From positions 932,125-996,124 of the forward strand of contig VLTH01000002.1 in NCBI GenBank assembly GCA_008125075.1: a DNA stretch of 64,000 bases, written 5' to 3'. Of the stretch, positions 1 through 11,788 are shown piece after piece; the first letter of the stretch is position 1, and each line of letters starts with the position of its first letter. A program made the position numbers and the translations under genes. Origin of the DNA: Acetivibrio alkalicellulosi. GTDB lineage: Bacteria > Bacillota > Clostridia > Acetivibrionales > Acetivibrionaceae. The notes under the pieces are model-generated. The model was not told where the DNA came from and did not search any database. It saw only the letters and a program-made list of their open reading frames with translations.

Positions 1-87
1 ACAAATGGAAAAAAAGGGATATGTTATTATATCGAAGAATAAAAGGATAACTTAGGATTGATAATAATAAGAAAGTGGGGTTCTGTT

Positions 88-243
88 ATGAAAAAGTACT
101 TACTGATTTTAGTGCTTATTGGTATATTGGCGGTTTTACTTGCAGGAAATTTCACGTATCAATTAGGGGTTTTTAGAAGAACCTCAACTAATTATGGCTG
201 CAACATCCACCGCATTTATGAATGTTTGGACAATCATTGTTAG
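88..243 (+). CDS. Possible small membrane or secreted peptide (51 aa)
   Basis: This short frame starts at ATG 88, seven bases after a GTGGGG ribosome-binding-like stretch. A TTG at 58 would lengthen it but has no good site. It encodes a Lys-Lys start, a hydrophobic segment of about 20 residues (roughly residues 4-23) and a short Cys-containing tail. That fits a tiny membrane-anchored or exported peptide. I recognise no family. The last 56 bases overlap the end of the FmdB-like gene on the other strand, which lowers confidence. It could be a chance frame. Confidence 0.3.
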   Translation: MKKYLLILVLIGILAVLLAGNFTYQLGVFRRTSTNYGCNIHRIYECLDNHC

Positions 244-406
244 TGGAGTTTTTTGACTTAATTATATTTACATTCTTAAAAATTGGCTCAAGAATATTAT
301 TAGCACAAACAGGGCATTTAATAAGATTTTCACTACGATCACTCATTTTTGCCATTATATTAAATTCATTTCCGCATTTTTTACACTTTAGATCATAAAA
401 AGGCAT
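188..406 (-). CDS. FmdB-family zinc-ribbon protein
   Basis: The 72-residue product begins MPFYDLKCKKCG and has a CxxC pair near residues 8-11, a second CxxC (CPVC) near residues 31-34, and a Cys-rich tail with CGGCC. This is the FmdB/CxxC zinc-ribbon pattern, a small cytoplasmic putative regulatory protein of unknown target. The start at 406 is chosen because GAGGAG lies just upstream on the minus strand; the frame extends ten codons further without such a site. It sits upstream of no obvious partner, and its neighbour on the same strand is the TspO-like gene. Family assignment is fairly sure; function is not known. Confidence 0.75.
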   Translation of the reverse strand: MPFYDLKCKKCGNEFNIMAKMSDRSENLIKCPVCANNILEPIFKNVNIIKSKNSTNNDCPNIHKCGGCCSHN

Positions 407-472
407 TTTTACATCTCCTCTTTTTTTAATGATCATATTATAGCATATTAAAGTATATCAATGCAATATACT

Positions 473-1297
473 TCAATTTCGCTTTAGAAACCCTAAGCTT
501 TTAAGCTTTTCTTTATCTGCTGCTAAAATATAAACATTAGTTATTAGGAGTAATACAATGCTTACTATAAGAACTGTAATAATAAGGGGGTATTGACCGC
601 TAAAGCCTGAGGCTGAAGTGTGTTTAATCAGAATTCCTATATAAGCCCAGGTAATAACAAGTCCATAGGAGAAGTCTTGATTTTTGATAATTGTCAAGCC
701 TCCAATAAATAGTCCAACAATCAAGACAAATATTGTCCATATCCAAGGCGCTATACCAAAGCCATTCCAGTCTATACTAACGAGATATGTAGTTACATTA
801 GCAATTGTAGCAACTGTTATCCATCCGAAGTAAATGCTAAAGGGAATCTGTACAAATATTTTTTCTTTTAGTGAAAGCTTATATTGCTTTAATTTATGGT
901 TAATTATTATAAGGCAAATCAAAATAACAATTATTAATATTAATGATAAAGCAATAGCTAGGTAATGCCATGCAAATATCCAGGCAGTATTTGCAATAGA
1001 CGTAATTGAAAATAGTATGCCGATTTTTTCAGGGATGCTGGGGTTAAATGTACTATCTTTGCTTATAAAAAAATTAAATTGATATATTATATAAGCTGCA
1101 AGCAAAAAATAAATAACTGCCCATATAGAAAAAGTAATTCCTGCCGGAGCAAAAAGATTAGGAAATGAATCTGAAACTTGACCTGTGGTTATTCCATTAA
1201 AGGGAATAAGGTTTGCCAATATGTTTATAACAATCATAAATATAAAAGAAACGGTAGTATGAACCTTAGTAAAAATACTTACAGTATTTTCATTCAT
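473..1297 (-). CDS. TspO/MBR-like integral membrane protein
   Basis: The 274-residue product is almost wholly hydrophobic, with about eight predicted membrane segments. It contains the Asn/Pro/Phe-rich N-terminal stretch NLFAPAGITFSIWAVIY and aromatic residues at segment ends typical of the TspO/MBR-like group often labelled tryptophan-rich sensory protein. Members of that broad group bind porphyrins or other hydrophobic ligands, but the role of this longer clostridial branch is not established. The ATG at 1297 lies eight bases after an AGGAG site; a GTG at 1306 overlaps that site and is unlikely. It appears to be transcribed alone. Family call good, function uncertain. Confidence 0.7.
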   Translation of the reverse strand: MNENTVSIFTKVHTTVSFIFMIVINILANLIPFNGITTGQVSDSFPNLFAPAGITFSIWAVIYFLLAAYIIYQFNFFISKDSTFNPSIPEKIGILFSITSIANTAWIFAWHYLAIALSLILIIVILICLIIINHKLKQYKLSLKEKIFVQIPFSIYFGWITVATIANVTTYLVSIDWNGFGIAPWIWTIFVLIVGLFIGGLTIIKNQDFSYGLVITWAYIGILIKHTSASGFSGQYPLIITVLIVSIVLLLITNVYILAADKEKLKSLGFLKRN

Positions 1298-1367
1298 AAT
1301 TAGCACTCCTTTTTATCTCAATTCAAGCATTCCAACTTGAAAAGGTAGATTTTCTCTTAAAACTACT

Positions 1368-1416
1368 AAGGATTAACTAAAATAGTAGTGAAAGTTATAT
1401 TTTCAGCAATCCTAAG
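1368..1416. repeat. Family B inverted-repeat element, copy 1
   Basis: A short element whose ends are inverted copies: AGGATTAACT at the left and TTTTCAGCAATCCTAAG at the right, with the shared core AGTGAAAGTTATATTTTCAG. The same right-hand sequence recurs at about 4436-4457 and, with changes, at 17903-17926, 12865-12890 (reverse), 29775-29808 and 40720-40757. It lies between the divergent TspO-like and MATE genes. Confidence 0.6.
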
Positions 1417-1590
1417 GACAATAACTGACAAAAAAAAATAACTATCGCCATACTATCATATTTTATGTTATAATACAATAATGTATTTATAACTATCAGT
1501 TCAAAACACCATGTCACAAGATGAAAATGTCTAATGTAGGTGATGAAAAGAATATCTACGGAATAGTATATGTAGTAGTAAGGAGAAGTT

Positions 1591-2961
1591 ATGAAGACTA
1601 TTATAAACACTGTATTTTGTAAAGATAATGAGTTTTACAGAAAATTTTTCAGCATTGCAATCCCTACAGCTATACAAAGTTTTATTGCTTCTGTTGTAAA
1701 TATGATTGACAATATTATGGTTGGTCGTTTAGGTGACGCAAGTATAGCAGCTGTTGGTCTTTCCAATCAGTATTATTTTGTATTGCATCTTATTTTATTT
1801 GCCATAACCAGTGGAGCTGCTGTTTTTTTCTCTCAGTATTGGGGTAGTAAAAATTTAACTAACATAAAAAAAATAATGGGCTTATGCCTTGGCTTTACTT
1901 TTATAACTTCTTTAGTATTTTTTGTGGCGGCTTTTTTTCTGCCAGAGAAAATAATATCTATATTTTCAGAGGATCCTCAGGTAATTGAACTTGGAGGGAG
2001 TTATCTTGTAATTGTCTGTTTTAGCTTCATAATTATGCCCTTTTCAATTACCTTTGGTACGGCATCAAGGAATACGGGAAACATAAGGCTTCCTCTAACT
2101 GCAAATATTATAGGTATAATATTAAATGCAATATTAAATTTTGTACTAATATTTGGTATGCTTGGTTTTCCTAGAATGGGTATACCTGGTGCGGCTTTGG
2201 CAACAGTTATTGCAAGACTTGTGGAAGCCACAATTCTAATTTCTACAATATACATTAAAAAACACATAACAGCAGGAAGTCTAAAAGAATTTTTTTATAT
2301 TCCAACCAGCTTAATTAAAAAGTTTATAAAGACATCAAGTGGAGTAATTGCTAAGGATGTTGTATGGGTTGTTGGGGTAACTGCATATATGGCTATTTAT
2401 GCCCGTATTGGGACTGAGGCTGTAGCTGCTATAAACATTGTTGACACAATAAGGCGTCTCATGTTTGTTTTCTTTCATGGTGTGGCAAGTGCTTGCCTTA
2501 TCATGGTTGGAAATCAGATTGGTGCAAAATCTTATGATACAGCCTATTTATATGCTAAGAGATTTTTAAGTATTACATTTTTATGTAGTTTAATAATATG
2601 TATTTTGACAATTTCCTTTAGATTTTTGTTCCTAATGCCATATGATATATCTCAGGATGCTAGAATGGCGGCATATAATATACTATTTATTGTTGGTATT
2701 ATACTTATTTTAGATGTATTTAATATGGTATGTATTATTGGGGTTTTAAGAAGTGGTGGAGATGTTAATTTTTGCCTATTTCTTGATATTACATGTGTGT
2801 GGCTTATAGGAATGCCAATGGCATTATTAGGTGCCTTTGTATTGAAGTTGCCGTTAGAAGGTGTTTATCTTATGGTTGTATTCCAGGAAGTATTCAAGTT
2901 TGCATTGTGTTATAAGAGGTTTGTGTCACGAAAATGGATTAATGATCTAGTAAATGTATAA
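1591..2961 (+). CDS. MATE-family multidrug/Na+ antiporter
   Basis: The 456-residue membrane protein has the two-fold repeat of six membrane segments expected of MATE exporters and the usual length for the family. The N-terminal half has the hallmark run FYRKFFSIAIPTAIQSF followed by NMIDNIMVGRLGD, and the second half repeats the pattern after residue 240. Such proteins expel cationic compounds in exchange for Na+ or H+; the substrate cannot be read from sequence. The ATG follows AAGGAGAAG at a good distance. The gene seems monocistronic, with about 345 bases before ddl. Confidence 0.85.
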   Translation: MKTIINTVFCKDNEFYRKFFSIAIPTAIQSFIASVVNMIDNIMVGRLGDASIAAVGLSNQYYFVLHLILFAITSGAAVFFSQYWGSKNLTNIKKIMGLCLGFTFITSLVFFVAAFFLPEKIISIFSEDPQVIELGGSYLVIVCFSFIIMPFSITFGTASRNTGNIRLPLTANIIGIILNAILNFVLIFGMLGFPRMGIPGAALATVIARLVEATILISTIYIKKHITAGSLKEFFYIPTSLIKKFIKTSSGVIAKDVVWVVGVTAYMAIYARIGTEAVAAINIVDTIRRLMFVFFHGVASACLIMVGNQIGAKSYDTAYLYAKRFLSITFLCSLIICILTISFRFLFLMPYDISQDARMAAYNILFIVGIILILDVFNMVCIIGVLRSGGDVNFCLFLDITCVWLIGMPMALLGAFVLKLPLEGVYLMVVFQEVFKFALCYKRFVSRKWINDLVNV

Positions 2962-3306
2962 GTGAAAAATGTTTAATATATCAAAATATTAACATAACTG
3001 CATTATACTTATGTAGACATAAAACCAATTTAGTGATAAAATATAATTAAGATATTTTTTAATGCATTTCATAATTTTTTAATATTTTGCATAGTTTCTC
3101 ATAACAAAATCATAATGTATTTTAGTCTTTTCGTGTTTAATTCTGTAAATTTGTGTTTAGGGTATTAATAATATTTATGCAATTTGCAGTTAATCTTGAA
3201 GTTATCGTACTTAAATAGTAAAATTAAAAATATATATTTATATGTGAGTATAGAACATAGTTATGATTGGATATAAGATAAAACATTATGGGGGGAGAAT
3301 TTTTTA
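2962..3306. other. Gene-free AT-rich spacer before ddl
   Basis: About 345 bases of very AT-rich sequence with no coding frame that I can support and no clear terminator hairpin. The promoter for ddl presumably lies here. A GGGGGG-type ribosome binding site sits immediately upstream of the ddl ATG at 3307. Confidence 0.4.
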
Positions 3307-4410
3307 ATGAGCCATAAAAGAAAAGTTTTAGTTATATTTGGAGGAAAATCATCAGAACATGAAATATCTAGAATATCCGCTGCATCTGTAATAAAAAACA
3401 TTGATACTGAGAAATTTGAAGTAGCTATGTTAGGGATAACAAAGGAAGGAAAGTGGCTACCATACAATGGTGATGTTGAAATGATTCCAACTGGTCAGTG
3501 GGAAGAACTATCACTAAAATCAAGGGTACAGGTTTTAGGTGAAAAGGACAATTTAATTAACTACTTATCAGATTGCAAAACTAATTTTAGTGGTATAGAT
3601 AACATAGATGTTGTTTTTCCTGTTCTTCATGGATGTAATGGCGAAGATGGAACAATTCAGGGATTTTTTGAATTAGCTTCGATACCATATGTTGGATGTG
3701 GTGTTTTAGGCTCGGCTCTTTGCATGGATAAGGTATATACAAAGATGGTTTTTGAGAAAATTGGTATTCCCCAGGCAAGGCATTTGCATTTTACAAGAAA
3801 GGAAATAGAACGAGATATTTCACAAATAAGTGACAAAATAGAAGCCGAATTTGATTACCCTGTTTTTGTAAAACCTTCTAATGCAGGGTCTTCTGTAGGG
3901 GTTTCTAAGGCAAGTAATAAAAATGAACTATTTAGGGCGTTGAATTATGCTTCAAGATATGATAAAAAAGTAATGGTTGAAGAATTTATTAATGGTAGAG
4001 AAGTAGAGTGTGCTGTTTTGGGTAATGACGAGCCAATTGCATCCATAGTTGGTGAAATAGTTCCAAGTAATGATTTTTATGATTACAAGGCAAAGTATAT
4101 CGACAATAAATCAAAAATGATAATTCCTGCAGATCTTCCAAAGGATACTGTGGAAAAAGTTAGAGACTATGCAGTTAAAGCGTTTAAAGCGCTAGATTGT
4201 AGTGGATTGTCAAGAGTTGATTTTTTTGTAGATAAGGAAACAGATGCAGTATTTATAAATGAAATTAACACTATGCCTGGTTTTACTAGTATTAGTATGT
4301 ATCCTGCTCTATGGGAAGCATCGGGTATTTCTTATGGAGAGTTAATTGAAAGATTAATTGATTTAGCTGTTGAAAGATATGAAGATAATAAAAAACAAAT
4401 TAATGATTAA
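3307..4410 (+). CDS. ddl: D-alanine--D-alanine ligase
   Basis: ATP-grasp ligase that joins two D-alanines for the peptidoglycan stem. The 367-residue product has the N-terminal motif VLVIFGGKSSEHEIS, the glycine-rich VFVKPSNAGSSVGVSK, and the C-terminal metal-binding NEINTMPGFT. The omega-loop DFYDYKAKY has the Lys-Tyr pair that marks D-Ala rather than D-lactate specificity, so a vancomycin-type D-Lac ligase is unlikely. Length matches the longer Ddl branch. The ATG follows a GGGGGGAG site. It lies directly upstream of murI, which supplies D-glutamate, so the two form a wall-precursor pair. Confidence 0.95.
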   Translation: MSHKRKVLVIFGGKSSEHEISRISAASVIKNIDTEKFEVAMLGITKEGKWLPYNGDVEMIPTGQWEELSLKSRVQVLGEKDNLINYLSDCKTNFSGIDNIDVVFPVLHGCNGEDGTIQGFFELASIPYVGCGVLGSALCMDKVYTKMVFEKIGIPQARHLHFTRKEIERDISQISDKIEAEFDYPVFVKPSNAGSSVGVSKASNKNELFRALNYASRYDKKVMVEEFINGREVECAVLGNDEPIASIVGEIVPSNDFYDYKAKYIDNKSKMIIPADLPKDTVEKVRDYAVKAFKALDCSGLSRVDFFVDKETDAVFINEINTMPGFTSISMYPALWEASGISYGELIERLIDLAVERYEDNKKQIND

Positions 4411-4458
4411 GGATTAGCTGAAATATTAGAGAAGGTTATATTTTCAGCAATCCTAAGC
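4409..4458. repeat. Family B inverted-repeat element, copy 2
   Basis: Starts at the ddl stop codon with GGATTAGCTGAAATATTA and ends with TTATATTTTCAGCAATCC, so the ends can pair to a stem of about 18 bp with a short loop. It separates ddl from murI and could act as an intercistronic hairpin in the shared transcript. Confidence 0.65.
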
Positions 4459-4482
4459 TTATTTCTAATGGGGGAATTTTTT

Positions 4483-5289
4483 ATGGATAATAGACCTATT
4501 GGTGTTTTTGATTCAGGTTTGGGGGGCCTTACAGTTTTAAATGAAATAAATAACCTATTACCTTTAGAAAGTATAGTTTATTTTGGAGACAGTGGAAGAG
4601 CACCCTATGGTACAAAATCAGAAGAAACTGTTATAAAGTATACTTTTCAGGATATAAGGTTTCTTTTAAATCAGGATATTAAGATGATTGTAATTGCCTG
4701 TAATACTGCAAGTGCGTGTAGTCTTAAGCTTGTAAAAAACAACTTTGACATACCTGTAGTAGAAGTTGTACAACCTGGAGCTTCAACTGCTGTAACCAAA
4801 ACAAAGAATAAGAAAATAGGAGTTATAGGAACTTTAGCAACAATTAGCAGTGGGGTTTATGAAAAGGCCATTGGTAAGTTAGATCCAGAAATAGAGGTTT
4901 TTTCAAAGGCTTGTCCCATGTTTGTGCCATTAGTTGAAGAGGGCTGGTGGGAAAATGACATTGCACAGAGAATAGTTGAAGAGTATATGTTACCCTTAAT
5001 GGAACAGGGTATAGACACCGTGGTTTTAGGGTGTACCCACTATCCCCTTTTACAGCATACCATTTCAAAAGTAATGGGGGGAAGCGTTACACTTGTAAAT
5101 TCGGCCTTGGAAGTTGCCAAGGTAGTAAAGGAGGTTATAGACCAGGAAAAAATTCAAAGAGACTCAATGATTGCACCAGTGTATAGGTACTATACAAGTG
5201 ATAGTATTAAAAAGTTTGAATCTCTAGGTAATTCCATTTTAAAAGGAAAAATACATTCTGCTGAAAAAGTTGATATTGAGAGATATTAG
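4483..5289 (+). CDS. murI: Glutamate racemase
   Basis: Interconverts L- and D-glutamate to supply D-Glu for the peptidoglycan stem. The 268-residue product has PIGVFDSGLGGLTVL at the N-terminus and the two catalytic cysteines in ACNTASA and GCTHYPLL, as in other cofactor-independent Asp/Glu racemases. The start at 4483 is preferred because GGGGGA lies seven bases upstream; an earlier ATG at 4468 overlaps that site. It follows ddl with only a family B repeat between them, so co-transcription is likely. Confidence 0.95.
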   Translation: MDNRPIGVFDSGLGGLTVLNEINNLLPLESIVYFGDSGRAPYGTKSEETVIKYTFQDIRFLLNQDIKMIVIACNTASACSLKLVKNNFDIPVVEVVQPGASTAVTKTKNKKIGVIGTLATISSGVYEKAIGKLDPEIEVFSKACPMFVPLVEEGWWENDIAQRIVEEYMLPLMEQGIDTVVLGCTHYPLLQHTISKVMGGSVTLVNSALEVAKVVKEVIDQEKIQRDSMIAPVYRYYTSDSIKKFESLGNSILKGKIHSAEKVDIERY

Positions 5290-5395
5290 AAGCATTACTT
5301 TGAAGCAAACAATGGGTGAGAATAATGATATGTGAAAGCAGGAAGGTATTACATTATGAGGGCAATTATGCCCTACAAAAAATGGAGGAGATACT

Positions 5396-5866
5396 ATGAA
5401 TAAAAACGTTATTATTTCTGTAAAAGGGATTCAAACTTCAGGAAATAAAGATTCGAATACACTTGAACTTGTTACAGAAGGTAAATACTATAAAAAAGGA
5501 AATGCTTACTTTGTAACTTATAAGGAAAGTCAGGTTACAGGTATGGAAGGAACTACAACCACCTTAAAAATATCTGATGATGGCATAGTAACTCTAATGA
5601 GATTTGGTTCTGTAAATACCCAATTTATTTTTGAACAGGGTCAAAAACATATGTCTTATTACGACACAAAGTATGGTACATTTACAATAGAAGTTACTAC
5701 AAACATTGTAAATATTGATGTTGATGACAAAGGTGGAGAGATAAGGGTTGACTATCGTTTGGATATAGATGATAATAAATCTGGGCAGAACGATTTTCAT
5801 ATGTTTATAAGAGAGGCAGGGCAGTTTGATGACAAATATAGTGAAGACTATAAAGAAACAAATTGA
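5396..5866 (+). CDS. DUF1934 / YwiB-like beta-barrel protein
   Basis: The 156-residue product matches the small YwiB/DUF1934 family: N-terminal VIISVKGIQTS, a central Gly-rich turn and alternating beta-strand patterns that predict a lipocalin-like eight-stranded barrel. No catalytic residues are evident and the biochemical role is unknown. It overlaps the start of argS by about 38 bases, and the ywiB-argS pairing is known in Bacillus, which supports both calls. A GGAGGAG site sits eight bases before the ATG. Confidence 0.8.
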   Translation: MNKNVIISVKGIQTSGNKDSNTLELVTEGKYYKKGNAYFVTYKESQVTGMEGTTTTLKISDDGIVTLMRFGSVNTQFIFEQGQKHMSYYDTKYGTFTIEVTTNIVNIDVDDKGGEIRVDYRLDIDDNKSGQNDFHMFIREAGQFDDKYSEDYKETN

Positions 5867-7529
5867 CAAGGTAGTAAGAGATTCGATTAAAAAAGCATCG
5901 GATAAAAATGAAATACCTGAAATTGGGGCTCTAGAAATAACTATTGAGACCCCAAGAGAAAAATCACATGGCGATTTTTCAACTAACATTGCAATGCAGA
6001 CAGCTAAAGTGGCTAAAAAACCTCCAAGGGTTATTGCGGATGTTATTGCTAAAAATATGGATTTTAATGGGACTTACATTGAAAAAGTTGAAATTGCAGG
6101 ACCAGGTTTTATTAATTTTTACTTAAATAATAATTGGTTGTATGACTCGGTGAAGGACATACAAAAATTGAGAGATGAATACGGCAGGATAGATATTGGG
6201 AAGGGTCAGAAAGTTATGGTTGAGTTTGTCAGTGCAAACCCTACAGGCCCTCTTCATATGGGTAATGCTAGGGGCGGTGCGTTAGGTGACTGTATAGCCA
6301 GTGTACTTGAAAAAGCAGGATATGATGTTACAAGAGAGTTTTATGTAAATGACGCTGGAAACCAAATTGAAAAGTTTGGAATTTCACTTGAGGCAAGATA
6401 TCTTCAGCTTATTAAAGGTGAAGATTCAATAGAATTTCCTGAAGATGGCTATCATGGCGAGGATATTATTGAGCACATGAAAAATTATGTTGAAGCTCAT
6501 GGAGACAAGCTAGTTGATGTTGAAAGTAGTGAAAGACGAAAAATCCTTGTTGAATATGCACTGCCAATAAATATAGAAAGAATTAAAAAGGGATTAGAAG
6601 ACTACGGAGTGAAATTTGACATTTGGTTTTCAGAGCAATCCTTGTATGACAGTGGAGAGTTGCAAGAAACCATTGACTATTTGAAGGAAAAAGGATATAC
6701 AAAAGAAGATGAAGGGGCTTTGTGGTTTAAGTCTACTTTATTTGGTGCCGAAAAGGATGAAGTAATTGTAAGAAATAACGGTGTGCCTACATACTTTATA
6801 GCAGATATAGCATACCATAGGAATAAATTTTTAAAACGTAAATTTGACAGAGTTATTAATCTCCTTGGGGCAGATCATCATGGTCATGTTTTTAGAATGA
6901 AATGTGCAGTGGAATCTTTAGGTGTTAGCCCGGACAAGCTTGACGTAGTTTTATTCCAACTAGTTCGTTTGTATAGAAATGGTGAAATTGCAAGAATGTC
7001 TAAAAGGACAGGAAGGGCAATATCCTTAACCGATCTTTTAGAGGAAGTGGGAAGGGATGCAGCAAGATTTTTCTTTAATACCAAAGCATCAGGAAATCAT
7101 CTAGATTTTGATTTAGACCTTGCTGTTAAAGAATCAAGTGAAAACCCAGTTTACTATGTTCAGTATGCACATGCAAGAATTTGCAGTATGCTGACTGTTT
7201 TAGAAAGTGAAGGTGCAAAGGTTCCTCAAGTTGACAGGGTAGAGCTTTCACTTTTAGAGAAAGATGAAGAACTTGAACTTTTAAAAAAGCTATCAGAGTA
7301 TCCAGAGGAAATAAAGATAGCAGCACAGACTTTAGAACCAAGTCGACTTACTCGTTATGTACTAGATGTTGCATCTAGTTTTCATAGCTTTTATAATGCT
7401 TGCAAATTAAAAGGTGCACAAGAGAATTTATTAAATGCAAGGCTTTTACTTGTTGATAGTACAAGAATTGTCATTAAAAATGTTTTAGAGCTTTTGAGTA
7501 TTAAAGCTCCAGAGAGAATGGAAAGATAA
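5829..7529 (+). CDS. argS: Arginyl-tRNA synthetase
   Basis: Class I synthetase that charges tRNA-Arg. The 566-residue product has the N-terminal Add-1 domain that recognises the D-loop, the HIGH-equivalent HMGNARGG after SANPTGPL, a KMSKS-equivalent MSKRTGRA, and a C-terminal DALR anticodon-binding helical domain (VQYAHARI onwards). Length is typical. Start choice is a little uncertain: TTG 5826 and ATG 5829 are adjacent inside the end of the DUF1934 gene, with GAGAGGCAGGG upstream. It is translationally coupled to that gene. Confidence 0.95.
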   Translation: MTNIVKTIKKQIDKVVRDSIKKASDKNEIPEIGALEITIETPREKSHGDFSTNIAMQTAKVAKKPPRVIADVIAKNMDFNGTYIEKVEIAGPGFINFYLNNNWLYDSVKDIQKLRDEYGRIDIGKGQKVMVEFVSANPTGPLHMGNARGGALGDCIASVLEKAGYDVTREFYVNDAGNQIEKFGISLEARYLQLIKGEDSIEFPEDGYHGEDIIEHMKNYVEAHGDKLVDVESSERRKILVEYALPINIERIKKGLEDYGVKFDIWFSEQSLYDSGELQETIDYLKEKGYTKEDEGALWFKSTLFGAEKDEVIVRNNGVPTYFIADIAYHRNKFLKRKFDRVINLLGADHHGHVFRMKCAVESLGVSPDKLDVVLFQLVRLYRNGEIARMSKRTGRAISLTDLLEEVGRDAARFFFNTKASGNHLDFDLDLAVKESSENPVYYVQYAHARICSMLTVLESEGAKVPQVDRVELSLLEKDEELELLKKLSEYPEEIKIAAQTLEPSRLTRYVLDVASSFHSFYNACKLKGAQENLLNARLLLVDSTRIVIKNVLELLSIKAPERMER

Positions 7530-7570
7530 CAAGATGGCTAGCAATGTACCTATTTGTCATGAATAAAAAG

Positions 7571-7597
7571 TTCGGGGCATAGAGCCCCGACCCTTTT
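7571..7597 (+). terminator. Intrinsic terminator after argS
   Basis: Hairpin TCGGGGC-atag-GCCCCGA followed by CCCTTTT. It is positioned about 40 bases after the argS stop and should end the ddl-to-argS transcript. Confidence 0.7.
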
Positions 7598-7648
7598 AAG
7601 TATTTCACTTTGTCCCAAGACTTCTAATAAGGTCTTGTAGGTTCAGCA

Positions 7649-7703
7649 CTCATAAGGGGGTGCATATTTTTCTTCACATTTGCTACATGCACTCCTCATA
7701 AGG
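7649..7703. mobile_element. Family A 37-bp mini-element with 9-bp target duplication, copy 1
   Basis: The element spans 7658-7694 (37 bp), begins GGGTGCATATTTTTCTTCAC and ends TGCTACATGCACTC, so its tips are imperfect inverted repeats. It is bracketed by the perfect 9-bp direct repeat CTCATAAGG at 7649-7657 and 7695-7703. A second copy of exactly the same length, with a different 9-bp duplication, lies at 32372-32426. No coding capacity; it must be moved in trans or be the remnant of a larger element. Confidence 0.75.
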
Positions 7704-7831
7704 TAATGGTTTGTGTAAACTATGAATTTATGCATGTGGTGCCATTTATGAGGGTAAACTTTTTGTTCATTAAATTATTTTAGGTCTCATAAGCTATTAC
7801 CTTAGCTTTACTACCGTAAGGGGTTTTATAT

Positions 7832-8725
7832 ATGGATGTTAAACTTAAAAAAGTTGTAGTTAAAGATGAAGAGATTTCGCCGAAAGTACTAACAGCTGCT
7901 TTGTTTTCTCAGATTGACAGTTTGCCTAAGGATTATGTTTTACAGGAGCGTTATGTATATGATTACGAGTTTGAGTTAATTGTGGATAGTGATGGTGCTT
8001 CTATGATTATAGACAGTAATCATTATTATATAAAGCAGGGAGATATTATTTTTAGAAAACCTGGTCAATATACTCAAGGAAGGATGCCATACAGTTGTTA
8101 TTTAATATGTGTAGATATGCTCAGTAATACAAATAAAGATTCTTCGGATTATTATGTATATAATGACCAGGAGTTTCAGAATTACTATATTAATCCTCTT
8201 TTAGAGAGGCTCCCAGAGATTTTTCATCCATTAAACTTTGAAAAAAGTCGTAGCACATTTGAATCTATATTCAAAGAATTTGTAACACCATCACCTTTAT
8301 CTGAACTAATACTAAAAGCAAGTGTATTAAATTTAATTTGTTATATTTTTAAAGATTCAACTGACCCTTTTAAAAACAGCCAAATTCCTATTTCACATCA
8401 TTTTAAATCTCTTAAGGATGTTATTGAATATATTAAAAAGAATATAGATAGTAAAATGGTATTAAGCGATTTTTCTAAAATTGCAAATATGAGTCCTAGT
8501 CATTTTCATAAGGTTTTTACGAAAAATGTTGGATTAACTCCGCATGAATTTATCCTCAAAGTAAAATTAGATAAAGCAAAAAAGCTCTTAGTGGAAACAT
8601 TTTATTCAGTTTCGGATATTTCAATCCAATGCGGATTTGAAAACACACCTTATTTTTGTTATGTTTTTAAAAAACACAACAATCTTACCCCTTTAGAATT
8701 TAGGAAAAAACACAGATACATTTAG
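7832..8725 (+). CDS. AraC-family transcriptional regulator
   Basis: The 297-residue product has an N-terminal cupin-like ligand-sensing half (about residues 30-110, with the IKQGDIIFRKPGQ beta-barrel pattern) and a C-terminal AraC/XylS double helix-turn-helix (about residues 198-297, with SDISIQCGFENTPYFCYVFKK and LTPLEFRKKH). The family usually activates sugar or polysaccharide genes. It sits on the same strand upstream of xynZ, separated by about 230 bases, so it may control xynZ; that is inference from position. The ATG follows AAGGGG. Confidence 0.85.
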   Translation: MDVKLKKVVVKDEEISPKVLTAALFSQIDSLPKDYVLQERYVYDYEFELIVDSDGASMIIDSNHYYIKQGDIIFRKPGQYTQGRMPYSCYLICVDMLSNTNKDSSDYYVYNDQEFQNYYINPLLERLPEIFHPLNFEKSRSTFESIFKEFVTPSPLSELILKASVLNLICYIFKDSTDPFKNSQIPISHHFKSLKDVIEYIKKNIDSKMVLSDFSKIANMSPSHFHKVFTKNVGLTPHEFILKVKLDKAKKLLVETFYSVSDISIQCGFENTPYFCYVFKKHNNLTPLEFRKKHRYI

Positions 8726-8909
8726 TGTTAATAGGCAATGGATATAATATTATCATTGTAATATTATCAATATCTTGTTATATAATAATGAATTCTTATT
8801 ATAATAAAAAAAAAGTAGCCTTAAAAAAGTTTCCCCTCGTATTGTAAGTTAAGAGATGAGGTTTTTATATTTAAAGACTTTTCTAAATATAAAATATTTC
8901 TGTCAATGA

Positions 8910-11495
<2,586 letters not shown>

Positions 11496-11607
11496 TGAGC
11501 TCGTTTAGTTAAAGCTAAGAATGTGAGCTTAAGGTGGAGAATCTCCACCTTAAGCTTATAAGATATACTACAACTTATAGAAGGTTAATTCTTAGAATAA
11601 GAAAACC
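11496..11607. repeat. Family C intergenic repeat, copy 1, with a strong palindrome
   Basis: Starts one base after the xynZ stop with GTGAGCTCGTTTAGTTAAAG and ends TTCTTAGAATAAGA. Inside it, 11527-11555 forms a near-perfect 14-bp hairpin (GCTTAAGGTGGAGA and its complement). Related copies are at 31475-31589 (reverse), 34851-34908 (reverse), 45720-45879 and 48563-48668. It may serve as the 3-prime hairpin of the xynZ mRNA, although no T-run follows. Confidence 0.65.
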
Positions 11608-11788
11608 AATAAAAATAATAGAATTTTATATTTATGCATGTGCTATTAGTTTATTAGCAAATAAATAGAACAGACCCTTTTATACTCTATTTAGTAAGTT
11701 TTACACTGGCAAATTTTTATTTTTAAATACTTTTGAAATTAGCAATAGTTATTATTAAATGAACGTAATTTTTATATGGGGTAAAAAG

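Noticed and set aside
1395..1610. 71-codon frame on the minus strand upstream of the MATE gene
   Set aside because: It covers a family B repeat and the MATE promoter region, has no ribosome binding site and an AT-rich composition typical of chance frames.
5594..5989. 131-codon frame antisense to the DUF1934 and argS genes
   Set aside because: Both plus-strand genes are clear family members, and the antisense product has no recognisable pattern.
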